DNA of 64,000 bases from Aphrophora alni (lineage: Eukaryota > Arthropoda > Insecta > Hemiptera > Aphrophoridae): positions 35,987,120 to 36,051,119 of the forward strand of contig OY740769.1 in the NCBI GenBank assembly GCA_963513935.1, in the 5' to 3' direction. This document shows positions 37,978-49,210 of this stretch, one piece after another. A program made the translations under genes and the position numbers. Numbering within the stretch: the stretch's first letter is position 1; the number at the start of each line of letters is the position of its first letter. The notes beneath the pieces were generated by a model. The model worked only from the letters and a program-made list of their open reading frames with translations, ran no database searches and was not told the origin of the DNA.

Positions 37978-38144
37978 ATAAAACTCGAACAAAAATTACG
38001 TTTACTATATCAAACAGGTTTCATGACAAAGTCATGACAAAATCGCCATGTTGTCGTTTAAACCAGTTTGATTTAGTAAACCTAATTTTTGTGTTCGAGT
38101 TTTATCTATATAAAATTATCTCACAAGTCAAGCTCAACATTTAT
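37978..38144. mobile_element. compact inverted pair of the 23-kb repeat family
   Basis: The outer arms ATAAAACTCGAAC (37978-37990) and GTTCGAGTTTTAT (38093-38105) are exact reverse complements. The match continues inward through (TTA)CGTTTACTA..ATCAAAC against GTTTGAT..TAGTAAAC. Each arm carries the GTTT/AAAC hairpin. The left arm (minus strand) keeps GAAAC and a five-pair ATGAC/GTCAT stem-loop; the right keeps only GTCGTTTAAAC. The pair is only 128 bp, so almost nothing lies between the arms. Outside the right arm, 38115-38144 matches 23123-23152 at 29 of 30 positions in inverted orientation, at the same distance from the arm as at 23 kb. Confidence 0.6.
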
Positions 38145-40840
38145 TGATATAATAAACTGTTTGATTCTCATAACATTTATTAGAAACTTTACGTGGCTAG
38201 AGTACGTGAGTGTTTTAATACTCATAATACAACTGGAGCTAAGTGGAACTTATTTGACCCGAGGCATTTCATCACCATTAATAACCATGTCATTTCACAA
38301 AGCAATGTGTAGTTCATAACTTTCTACTTGCCCCCGAGACCTTTGTTTTGTTAATAACAGAGTATAACAAAGCGCGTGTACCATTTGATTTGTCTCAAAT
38401 GTCCATGTGTTTTATTTTATGATGGTTAATACACAACGTACATTCTGTTACTAGTTATTAATAACAAACAAAACTTTCCAACACTCAGAATAATTACCAA
38501 GACATCATCACAAAGGAGACGTAATTTAGTTTTTTATCTCTCATTTTTATTTTCATAATATATAGTAATGAGTATCTGTTTAACTAAAAATGTTACGTTT
38601 GATTTAATAAAATACATAACATAAATCCAACAATTTTTCCCAAAAATTTAACACACAAATTAATTCAACTCTTTGAAAAACATTGTTTCTAAAATTGTTG
38701 AATGAATCCCTAACTCTATTGGCCATAATTATATTTTACTTTTTAAAGTGTAGGAAAATATTATGTTAAAAAAACATTGAAAATATTTGGGATTCTCAAA
38801 CATACGATATTAAGCTACTAAAATAAAGTGTTGGATAGAATATTGTTTAAGTTTAGATAATTTAAAAATGAATATATCTATAGAAACTTCATTAAATTAT
38901 TTTCATTTCAACTGTACATTTTATGTATAACACAAATTGGTACAACATTATTGTACTAATATCTTAACACCTGACCTGTACATGACCTAGCTACTGGTTG
39001 GAACGATAAACGAGTCAACCTTTGTATATTTTATTATAATTAATTGATTCATGCATATGTAGAAGCTTGTTAAAGTTTTATTAAATATTGGATAGAAACA
39101 TGAGAACTAAAAGAGTTATATAACTTTCCTTATTTTTTTAAAATAATTTTATTTTTAAAAATAGTAGTTCGTTTAGTTAAGAGTATAAAAAAATATATTG
39201 AGCGAAGAAGATTTAAATTTTATAAGGTAAAAACCTTCTTTGAGAATGGGAAAGTTACAGAAAATAATTAAAATACTACATTTATTAATAGTTTTTTTAA
39301 TTATTATTATTATTTTCCCGGCTGATCATACATGGTTTGGAAAAGAAAAGTATTGTTTTGAGTGGCTGTCATTTTTAAACGGAAATTTAAAAAAACAGTA
39401 CTTTATAGTTGGTATTAGATTTTTTTAAATTACTTAATATCTTAATAAAATATAGAAGTTGTTTGTAGTAATTTCGTATCAAAAACATAAACATTATGCA
39501 GACGATGTCAAGTGAAACAGAAGTTTATATCCTTCAGCCAATAGTAAATAATACTTGGAGATAATATTGTATATAGAATTATGATAAAATGTAATAATTT
39601 GTAAATTATGATTGTACAGAGAGATAAATCTTTTTTTTTAATAACATAATTAGTAGAACCAATTAGTCAAAAACGTACATACATATTTAAAAAATATATA
39701 TCTGTAAATAAATGTATAATTATATTAGGCTCAATAAATTTAAAATTATGAATGAAATATAATTTCAAGGTGATTGTAATATTTTATTTTTCTATAATTT
39801 TAAAGGTAACAGAAATATATTAAGATTATCTAGATGTCTCATTTTAAATGTTGACTTTAACTTTAATCAAAAATGTAATTTCAACCCCTAAATACTCCTT
39901 TGCTTTTTTGTATCATTATTGGTCGTTAAATGGTTATAGTGTTAGAGGCTGAAGGGGTTAGACGATGTGTAAATGCAAGTTAAAATGATCATGTATCTTT
40001 AATAACGTATTCAAATACTTAATAAAACAACAATGGTGTATCCATATTTACAGTATTAAAACAGATCAGATTTTACATTTGGAATTATTGTGCCACAGCA
40101 TGTAGTACGACTTAACTGAGAAATCGTTAGGTTACACATTGGATGGACATGTAAAATAATAATGGTTAATAATAAGATATATAAAGAGCACAAAGAATGT
40201 GTAATAGATACTAGGTTTTTTTGCAAAAACTAATTGTCTTTTTTATTTAAAAAAACAAACAAAAAAAAACGGTATATAAACAGTAACCCCTAGAATGTCA
40301 CACACAATAATTATTGACCTTAAACAAATTCCGTGGTAACATAATGTAGGTGATGATATTAGTAATTTTTGAAAGAGGATAAGAGGTGCAGAAAAACTGA
40401 CAAACTAAGGTACTTGTCAATAAATAGAGGTTTAGTAAAAAAAATTAAGCAAATTGTTCCTAATTTCCTCTACAATAATGGTTAACTTTTATTTTTAAGG
40501 AAATTGGAATGCAAAACAAGTATTTTGAGTTATTAACAAAACTTAATGGAAAACGTGTGTGAATAATTTTTAATGTTTAGTTTCTAACATTACAAATCTG
40601 TTCTGTCAATTTCTATTTCATTTAAGCCCTATTATAGTCTCCACACCCACAAATACATAAATACACGCTTTGGGTTCTCTGTACAATAATAATCTGCACA
40701 TTGCAATGTGCAATTTTTATTGTCATACAAGTTTATATTATTGGATTTTTCACCGAATAACAATAGTAACTATTATGCAATAACAACAAAAAAACGTTTT
40801 GAAAAACATAACAGAAATGTCGGCGGCACTTACGCAAAGA
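38145..40840. other. AT-rich non-coding DNA, no gene seen
   Basis: No gene, RNA or clear repeat was found. Poly-A/T stretches are common (for example near 40,255). Confidence 0.5.
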
Positions 40841-41240
40841 GTAGTGGTAGTATCTACGTGAACTAACTCTGCACCTCCCCACCACCATTCAATCTACTTT
40901 TGTCCACCACACCATCCCTCTTTTTTAATATTCCGACTCATATTAATTTATGAAATCGGTAATCAGATATCAGTTTTCAAATAATGCCATTTCACATTCA
41001 ATAGATCACACATTTCTAAGTCAACATAAGTTTTCTCTACGGCCTTTCATTTCTCGTAGGATTGTAGTTATTGGAGAGTATATGGATGACACTTACCAAG
41101 TTCTCCCAACCGTCACTGCATTATCTACAGCTCAAGATATATTAAAACAATACACTCACCTTGACGTTCTCCATGAATAGGTCCTGAAGTTAATAGCACA
41201 GTGAGGATCAAAACAGGGTTGAAACGAGAGACTATCTGAG
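40841..41240 (-). other. less AT-rich stretch with splice-like signals, unrecognised
   Basis: On the minus strand GCCTCAG is followed at 41235 by a 76-base segment that ends at 41160 before a strong donor (AAG then GTGAGT). It contains no stop in the frame reading VSRFNPVLILTVLLTSGPIH, which is hydrophobic like a signal peptide. Two more donor-like strings (TTGGTAAGTG, TTTGCGTAAGTG) lie at about 41,095 and 40,835. No homology is recognised and no neighbouring exon could be joined, so it may be chance in a less AT-rich patch. Confidence 0.2.
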
Positions 41241-41563
41241 GCAAATGACAGACGAGTTATCGGTCAATAAGTAGCTTCCCTCTATAAACAAATATGATTT
41301 CCTATATTAGAATGAGCGAACAAATGAAATATTGTTTGATTATTTATTAGAAGTTTACAAACGAAAATTAGTACCACTATGGGGTAACACGTTAATTTCT
41401 GTAATTGTCTGTTCTCTATTTTATTTTTTTTTTATTTTTTTATTTTTTTTTATTTTTTTTTTTTTTTTTTTGTTATTAGTGATTATGAAGTGATCTAGAA
41501 TGAGAGAAATGATGTGAGAAAAAGTAATACGCGTAATAGTTTTCTGTTTCGTACGGCTTTAAG

Positions 41564-41628
<65 letters not shown>

Positions 41629-41929
41629 CTTAAACTAAAAAAAGAGTTTTGTACATATTAAAAAATAATAATAATATTTTTTTTATTATTTCTAAAAAAT
41701 TTAAATCATAAAGTTCTAGTGGTCCACGTGTAGATAGGCAGGATTTTTGTGTAATCTTAATTAGATATTTCACTGATTTGATTGATGATGATACATGGAA
41801 GAGAGTTATTGCATCCTGCTGTTTTCTTAAGTCAGAAGCATAATTTACTTTGATTTTAATGACGTTATATTATGTACTACAACGAAAAAACTCTACCTTT
41901 TTTAGAGTCAGACTAATTACGCCCCCTAT
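41241..41929. other. low-complexity stretch: T-rich run and (TA)n array
   Basis: A T-rich run with scattered A (41,419-41,471) and a long (TA)n array (41,566-41,626) dominate. No gene was seen. Confidence 0.6.
41566..41626. repeat. (TA)n microsatellite
   Basis: About 30 uninterrupted units. Confidence 0.95.
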
Positions 41930-42942
41930 CTTTATTAATACGTAATAGTCTCGAATCCTGAGATTTTTTGCCTACAGGATTCGTTCTCGCGTGACAAAAA
42001 GAATAAATTATCCAATCCACTGGAAGTTTTTGGCTTACTATCTTGCTGGCCTGGATTGAATAACTTCTTCGATAATTTGAGTTGCCCCAAATTACCGGTA
42101 CCCCCCTTTTTATTTACGACTTCCAGTAACTGTATTTAAGATTACCCTATTTCTCAGGGAGAACACGAATTTACTTTATTTTCGAATTTTAATCTCGTAG
42201 GTGCGTGTCCTTAGGAATACCTTTTTGATACAATATATTTTACCCTTTTTTATAATAACAAACCTGAAAATACAACATATAATTGTGTGACCAATTCTAA
42301 ATAAAACACAGACTTAGAGAATATATAAAAAAATTAATTCTTTTAATTAATTGTAACAAAAACAACTGAAATAATAAGCTTGACACAAGTCAACAAAATA
42401 AAATTCAAAACAATTTCTCTAATAAAATTATTGATAAAAACTAAATATTTTTTCTTTTGAGCAGAAGGCAATCACTTAAAACTTTCTTAAAATTGATATA
42501 TATATAAAAAAAATTTCTATTTATTTCTGAATTTAAATTATTTAATTTATCAAATTTATTTAACGAAAAAGATTTTTATTCACACATGAGTTTGACATTA
42601 TCTATTTAATATATTTATTTAATTACACACAAAAAAAAATTATCTCAGGAAAATCAGTGAGACTCTAAAATCGGGCCAATTTTGCCCTTTAAAAAAGGAA
42701 ATTTGGATTTTCTCAGACCTTGTCCGCCGTGTTGAAGATCCTGAGTCCTGAGATGCTGATGGTCCTCTGGTGTCTGGTTGGTTGAGTTTAGCGATTAAAG
42801 TTGTCTTATTTTCTCCATGGAGTTTAGAAGGCTGGCTGGTTGTTCGAATCTATCACCTTCTATCGCTCTCGCTGACGCTGTTTTAATACTTTGGCATCGT
42901 AACACTTAAACTTCTTTATTGCGAATCTTGAGTCGGCAAACT

Positions 42943-43032
42943 GGCATAGCCACCCCTAGCACTTGTTCAACTATTTTTTAAAAGAGACGTTCGGGCATAG
43001 TCACCCCTAGCACCTGTTCTGCAACTTTTTTA
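42943..43032 (-). repeat. two direct repeats of ~51 bp just downstream of the start site
   Basis: GGCATAGYCACCCCTAGCAC occurs at 42943 and 42994 (plus-strand reading), followed by Y-TGTTC and a T-rich part, offset 51 bp. Both lie within the first ~100 nt of the predicted minus-strand transcript. Confidence 0.75.
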
Positions 43033-43041
43033 TGAGAGAGC

Positions 43042-43130
43042 ACTATGAGATTCGTGCGGCTCTTTTTATAGCCAAAAACTATCGTATATCGATACCAATT
43101 TTTTTCCCTCACTGGACCGATACGATAGTT
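43042..43130 (-). promoter_or_regulatory. core promoter: TATA, initiator, DRE-like box and inverted repeat
   Basis: TATAAAAA (43063-43070) lies 24 bp upstream of the A in TCATAGT (43042-43048), somewhat shorter than the usual ~30. Just upstream, TATCGATA (43087-43094) is the core of the DRE element bound by DREF in insects. AACTATCGTAT (43077-43087) and ATACGATAGTT (43120-43130) are exact reverse complements framing it. The combination is unlikely in this AT-rich background and suggests a genuine promoter, probably of the LTR. Confidence 0.45.
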
Positions 43131-43650
43131 CCATTTATGGTGTATTTCTATGCAATTTCTTGATTATTTTTGGTGTAGGTGGTTCAGTTATTTATTATTA
43201 ATTTATTTATTACGTTTACCGTTTTTAAATTGTCCTTTTTAATCACTTTGTTCTAATTAATCCTTTAATCTATTTTTGCTGTAAGTTGGTATTCTGGCTC
43301 CGCCTCTAACTACGTCACTTATCCTTGAACATTTAAACCCTGCAACTTGTAACTGGCCGATGAAAAAATCTTCATTGTTTTCCTTTTAATTGTCTATAAC
43401 ACTTTTCCTAACAGTTTTTGCGTTTTTACATAACCGGTGTATTGTAGCTCTCGACCGCGGCAATTTCCCGCACTTCGAATGACATTTCTCGGACTATTCA
43501 TTCGCCTTCAATAGCTTACGTAAGAATTTGCGTAATTTACAGTTTTTAATTCTTACACCTTTAAAGTTTTTTCTTTCAAACTTTGTCACTTTGTTTATTT
43601 CGTGATTTAAACGCACTAGCCGTGATAACATAATTCTACGACTTCTGGTA

Positions 43651-45219
43651 GTGATGTAATCCAGTGCGTATTTTCACACCTTTGGGTTTGGGGTTTATTT
43701 ATTAACTGATTTTCCTGAAATTTACACAACTTTTAGATATTAGGTTTTAACCTCTTTTTGCAAAATTTCCACTTCTTATCTTTTTTCCTTTTCATAATAT
43801 AGCGTGAAAACCATAACTCTTTTGTTTTAATCAAATTTAAATTTTTAATCATTAATTATAATATAACTTTATTTATTTAATTACTTCTATACAATCCTTT
43901 TTTCAAAATTTATTTTTATTTACTTTTATTAGCTTTTATACTTAACCTTTTCTGCTAACTTTTTAAATATCAACTTTTTCCAAATTTTATCAAGAATACT
44001 TTTAACTTAAAATTACATTTTATTTTCAAAAATACCAAGGTTTTTTAATTTTTATTAATTTTGAAAAATTTTAAATTCTTCATTTAAATATGCCGTAACG
44101 TCTGTTAGTTAATATGAAATAACAGTACTAGATATGTATTGCATACAACTTGTATTACAACTACATATCCTTATACATTATTATTTCACATTTTCAAAAT
44201 TCATAAAAAATGATTTTTCAATTCAAAATCCGCCGACATAGGAATTTACTGTTAGAACAAGCCGGTAAGAGTTGACCTTGGACCATTTCATAGTTCAATC
44301 TCACCGACCGGCTATAAGCAGTAAAAAGTTCTACAAAACATCCAAACCTTGCATTGGGATTATTTTTTGATATTTTTCTTTTTTGACCAAAATATAACCC
44401 CATACAACGAATTTCCGTTGTAGTACATAGATCATATTGACTCGAATAAAAATTTTTAGAGATCCTGAATATGTTTCTTTCATTCTGAGAATATTTTATA
44501 TTATAAATAAACCTATATTTGCCTTATATTGTGTATACATACTAGAATTTTATGTGGATATAACAATAGTGTCTTGCAAAACTATTAAATTTCGTTTTAA
44601 TTAGATATGTTTTACTTTATTAAATCGTATAAACAGATTTAAGATATCATTCGAAAACCAAAAATACATTATATTGTATAAGAGATAATAAAGTGAGAAT
44701 GAAAGAATGTCTTTATTGTTTGTGGCGATATTAGGGCGTTTACTTGCTCTCTGCAAATAACCAAACATAACATAAAATAAAATGCCACAAATACGATAAG
44801 TATAAAAATTCAAATTCAAACCATAAAAAGTAAAATAATTTTATACAAAAACCACATTGAAACTTTAAATGGAGTCAACTAACAAATTTCATGAAATCAA
44901 GAACGTAAATTAACGTTCTGTACAACTTTCAAAACAATCAAAAATATACTATCGTTGCCCACGATCCTTAATACGTCTTATATTATATCTTATGTTCACG
45001 AACAATAAGTCTTTTTAGAGTAAATATATAGTTAGCAATAATGAATAAACTGTGAAATAATGTGCAATAATGAAACTGTGAAAAGTTTCAATAAGTAAAT
45101 AAACAAAAGATGAATAGGGCTCACAAAACTCCGGAATTCTTTATTATTGTTTGATTATCTATGTATGTTTTTTATGATACATTATTTAAATTTTGTTTTG
45201 TAATAAAAATTACCATTTT
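43651..45219. other. AT-rich, T-rich non-coding DNA, no gene seen
   Basis: The plus strand is strongly T-biased from 43.7 to 44.1 kb, which may be the continuation of the minus-strand purine-rich element to its left. No coding motif was found. Confidence 0.45.
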
Positions 45220-45500
45220 TTTGGGCAGCCTTCCACCACTGCAACACAAAAAGGATGTAGTGTACTCATCCCCACTACAATACGTCACAGATCATTGCTT
45301 GACCCCTATGAAACCCAAAAGGAATCTTGGACTATTACTTCTTACAACTTCTGGTCCTCCTAGAGTCCTTACCGTTCCCATTCTTCTATAGTGTAGAACC
45401 AAAAAACCTCTGCTAATCAATACTTTTAGTAGATATATAATTACAAGTAGGGAGATGCTTGTTATCAGAACTATTGCTAACAAATCCTGCCTACTCAACG
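45220..45500 (-). other. unrecognised open frame with one membrane-like segment
   Basis: A minus-strand frame (45,498-45,292) has less AT-rich codons than the flanks. It encodes a hydrophobic segment near residues 5-27 (LLAIVLITSISLLVIIYLL), then a basic stretch (LHYRRMGTVRTLGGPEVVRS). It opens without ATG after TAGGCAG, which could be an acceptor. Shortly past the stop comes TGTGACGTATTGTAGTGGGG, which looks like the start of a Gypsy-type LTR. It may be the C-terminal end of a retroelement gene, an exon, or chance. No family is recognised. Confidence 0.25.
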
Positions 45501-47519
45501 GGAATAATTTGATGGTTTCTATTGGAATATGGAATCAAATCGATATAATTTAACCTTGTAAACTTCAAGTTTTATTACGGTTTATTAAATATTATAAAAT
45601 TTAATTATTAATTATCAAGAATGCCCTTTAATTACGATACGTAAGGCTATTTTTTAAATTGCAGTGATGACCTAGAAATTCATCAAATTCAAACAACAAG
45701 AACAAAAAAATTCAGATTGTTTACACTAAAGAAACTATTTTTAGCAGTATACGTTGTTATTATTTTAGCAAGACAAACAAAACATTTTTTAATAAAAATA
45801 GTTACACATATATTCTTTGGAATTAACTACAAACAATTCTTAATCAATTTTCTCTGGTATTTGTTATGGTCTACGTATTTAAATGTATCACATACAAAAT
45901 TAATATTAGACATTTTGTAATCTGCTAAAATAAAGTATTTTTATATTTAATTTAGTTTCCTAACTTACATAGCTAAGGTCTGATTGACAGGAAAAGAACG
46001 TTATGGAAACTTTGGTTAAAATAAAAAAAAAAAAACTTTTACTTCACTGGATCGAATTATCTTCCAATAATCCTTATTGAAAATTAGAATTTGTACAAGT
46101 TAATAAGATTTAAAAAAAGTTTAATCTTAGAAATTTTACAAACATTTAATATATGTTGGTATTCATATAACGCATACAATTATGTAGCTGGGTTAGTATC
46201 GTACTGGTGCTATAATTTTGTAACGTTGTATAATTAGATGACATTGAATTAACTATCTGTATTTAACATGAATTATTGATTTGATGTATTATAATTATAC
46301 TAAGTATTATTATAAGACATTTATTTTTTTAAAAAAAGGTAATCATCTTAAATAATAACAACTATAATAAAAATATTATGAGTGTAAACCAATAAGTTGC
46401 TGTAATATGATTAATTTTTAAAATAATCAATTTTAACATTTTATTATAGATGTAAAATCAATGAAACTGATCTGGATTACACAGATGAGATAATTTCATT
46501 TATCATTATAACATGTATTACGAAGATCTGCAGGTAATATTACCAAGGCTCTCTGCTATTCATTAATCAATATGTTTACAATAAATAATAAGACTTATTT
46601 ACAAATAATAATAAGATTTAAATAATAAGACTTTTAAATGCAATTTGGAATATATTTTAAAGGACATTAGTTTAATTAGAAATGATTTAAACTTAACTAT
46701 ATACTTATACATTCATTGATCACTTTATACATTACCTTAGTACATAAACTAGTAATCAATATTAATTTTAACAATCTCCAACTTTTGATACAACACGTCA
46801 CTTGTTATCATTCAGTTAATGCAACAAAAATCCAAAAAAATGTGTAGTTATACCCTATAAAAACAATGCAACTTTTTTTTTTAAGTATGTTAATTGAATG
46901 CGGGGTAGAACAATGGAACACTGGCACCTGTTTAAAATATTCTATTACGATATGGAGCTCATAAAATACTATATTACTTCTCGTATCTAGGTGAATGCAA
47001 TGTCTGCACCAAGTATAATTGAACTATATTAAGGAGTGTGTGAAAGACAGAGGAAAGTATGATAGAATGTAATGGTTTCTACTTAAGTTACACTTTAGTT
47101 CAGAATATTGTCATTTAGGGTAAAAGGTTTAATATATCACATTTCAAATAAGAATATCTCTGAAAGGAAAACTTTTTCAAATATTCATTGTATACGTAAA
47201 GTGCTTCTGGTGGTATTTCTGATATCAACGATTGTTAGGCTTTTGATTACAAAAGAAGTCATATTTTCCTTTTAATATGAAACATGCTGTTCAACAATAA
47301 GACCCAAGGTAGTGAATGTGTAGATGATTATTGTTGGTATGATTGGATGCTTCAAACTTTAGAAAGGTTTTTCTGCTTTATTTGGCTCCTTCATTTAGTC
47401 CTTCAATATTTGTTATCCTTAATGTTATTCCAAAATATAACGACTAGTTTTTTTGTTGTATACAAGCATACAGATATAAACAAACAAAAATAAATAATAA
47501 ATAAATAAAATACTTTCAC
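45501..47519. other. AT-rich non-coding DNA, no gene seen
   Basis: A short frame at 45,717-45,920 encodes only AT-rich codons with no motif. An A13 run lies near 46,024. Nothing else is supported. Confidence 0.5.
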
Positions 47520-47527
47520 TTGGGAAT

Positions 47528-47643
47528 AACAGGGGGATTCACAAAGGTTCCGAACACTTTCTGAGCTGATTCCAATAGGAAAAATAATGAAAAACGTTCA
47601 TATAATCATATGTCCGGAAATGAATTGTTTTCGTGTTATCCGA

Positions 47644-47700
<57 letters not shown>

Positions 47701-47875
47701 ATACCTAATATTTAAAAAGTAAAATAGATATTGAGCTCAAACTGTACTACTATTTTTTACGTAACCGTTTTTTTCTGCACCTAATACCAAAATGTTCTTT
47801 TGAATTTATTCAAAATGGGTGACGTTTAAACAGTTTAATATTGAATATCTCAAAAACCGCAAAATTTAAAAAAAA
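47528..47875 (+). repeat. dispersed-repeat fragment interrupted by a T50 run
   Basis: The left part (GGATTCACAAAGGTTCCGAA, then CATATGTCCGGAAATG and GTTATCCGACATT) resembles, from memory, a dispersed repeat common in insect genomes that starts with a CAGGGTG-TTCA type string. T50 at 47646-47695 follows, and then AAAATGGGTGACGTTTAAAC and TATCTCAAAAACCGC. It lies next to the LINE relic and the repeat at 48.95 kb. Confidence 0.35.
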
Positions 47876-48050
47876 AATAGAAGGGAACAAAAAACATACT
47901 TTGTTATGATAAATACAATATTTTATTTTTTTATTTTGTGTGTAGCCCAACGGATTTGAAATCTGTCTTGAATACTTCTGTTGTACATTATATTAAGAGT
48001 TTACTGTTAATTTAAGATAAATTATTGTTTAAACGAATAATAAGAGTAAG

Positions 48051-48051
<1 letters not shown>

Positions 48052-48116
<65 letters not shown>
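48052..48116. repeat. (TA)n microsatellite
   Basis: About 32 uninterrupted units, 28 bp from a perfect hairpin and downstream of the LINE relic. Confidence 0.95.
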
Positions 48117-48118
<2 letters not shown>

Positions 48119-48143
48119 TACAAAATGATGCGCAGTAAACACT

Positions 48144-48178
48144 GGTGGTTTATTAAATTTAAAGTTTAATAAACCACC
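48144..48178. repeat. perfect 14-bp inverted repeat (hairpin)
   Basis: GGTGGTTTATTAAA (48144-48157) and TTTAATAAACCACC (48165-48178) are exact reverse complements separated by TTTAAAG. The hairpin lies about 165 bp beyond the last recognisable LINE codons. It may belong to a LINE 3' region or be an independent tiny palindrome. Confidence 0.75.
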
Positions 48179-48339
48179 TTTTATCAGATGGAGTTAAGGT
48201 AAAGTAAATAAACAAGCAAGGCACGCTTGGTAACCTTGGCATCAACTTCTTCAACTATGATTAAAACAAATTCTGTGCAAACGGTTTTTAAGACAGACTG
48301 TACTATAACAGTTTTAATCGTAAACCGTAGTTATAAACA

Positions 48340-48925
48340 CAATTAATTATTGCTATTTGCATAAAACAGATATATTATTTCACAAGATGATGTTATTACA
48401 TTTGAATTGGAGGCGCTATTTAGAATTAGATCAAATGTAAGAATTGTTTGTATTATTTGTTGGATATTATCCTCTACGAACTTTCTATGACTTATGTAAT
48501 TGATCTGTATTCCTAAATATGTAACGAACAATTAAAATATGCAAAATAAATAAATATATTTACAAGAAAATTTACATTAACTGTATTTTGGATTTCTTCC
48601 TCACCTCTAACAATAATTGTATTTGGAGTTGATTTTGTTTTAAATTGTATTAATTTAGTTTTTGATACATTTAATTTCAAATTATTTGCTATAAACCAAT
48701 CATTGGCCTTTGACATTGCCAAAGTTGCTCATATAGCTAAGTCTACACTTTTCCCAAACACCGCCAAAGTTGTGTTATTAGCAAATTATACTAATTTGAA
48801 GACCCACCGTTTTCAGGTAAATCTTTCAGATAAATTATAAAGACTAAAGGCTCCAAGATTGGACCTTGAAGTACACCACGTTATATATGTACGAAATTTG
48901 TCGTAGGTATTCATTTCTCGATATT
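48340..48925 (-). pseudogene. CR1/Jockey-like LINE reverse transcriptase, decayed fragment
   Basis: Reading the minus strand from 48,880: RGVLQGPILEPLVF fits the RT block R-GVPQGS-ILGPLLF, followed by IYLKDLPENGG (usual IYINDLP). After a frameshift near 48,790 comes FANNTTLAVF, the F/Y-ADD catalytic box with both aspartates changed to asparagine. MSKANDWFIANNLKLNVSK and TKLIQFKT follow, typical of this clade. A ~45 bp insertion or duplication separates NVNFL from YLGIQIN, the conserved FLGI block. A weak match to the thumb (IIYLFYANSN for VYFAYFHS) ends near 48,343. With two stops, a frameshift and both catalytic residues lost, it cannot be active. The endonuclease and 5' half are missing. 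Confidence 0.85.
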
Positions 48926-48949
48926 TGTTAAATACTATATTGACATATA

Positions 48950-49210
48950 CAGAGTGTTCAGATAATGAAGTGCCAATCTTAAGATTGTGGTTAAATGAGT
49001 CAAAATATGAAAACCGTTTTTATGATAGTAGGTCCTAAAACGCTTCCTTTTTAATCTGTCGCCATTTTATGTTGTTTTAAAAAAATTATTATGCTTTTAG
49101 AAATTAATATGATTTCTAGTAAAAATTTTCTATACACATTTTTGACGGTATATTTTTATAAGTATATCAGGAATCAAAACTTGATCTCATAAATATTAGA
49201 AACCTAATAC
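48950..49210 (+). repeat. dispersed-repeat fragment
   Basis: CAGAGTGTTCAGATAATGAAG and TAGGTCCTAAAACGCTTCC recall the same class of insect repeat as 47.53 kb (start with a GTGTTCA string, then a GTCC..AAACGCTTCG phrase). It sits directly upstream of the LINE relic on the other strand. The call is from memory, without internal proof. Confidence 0.3.

Larger units (their letters stand above)
41930..43650 (-). mobile_element. probable LTR and leader of a retroelement
   Basis: Composition is distinctly less AT-rich than the flanks. On the minus strand a U3-like part (43,650-43,075) leads to TATAAAAA (43063-43070), an initiator TCATAGT with A at 43046, two ~51-bp repeats and AATAAA (42915-42920). 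About 130 nt from start to polyadenylation signal is a normal R length. Downstream to 41,930 the leader has many stops, a nine-pair hairpin CGAATCCTG/CAGGATTCG (41952-41983) and a weak TTTGGGGCAACTC string that could be a decayed primer site. No TG...CA ends or target duplications were fixed. The alternative is a host promoter and 5' UTR. Confidence 0.4.

Noticed and set aside
42840..42856. GTTCGAATC string suggesting a tRNA or a primer site
   Set aside because: No acceptor or D-stem can be formed around it, and the spacing to a TGG is wrong for a primer-binding site.
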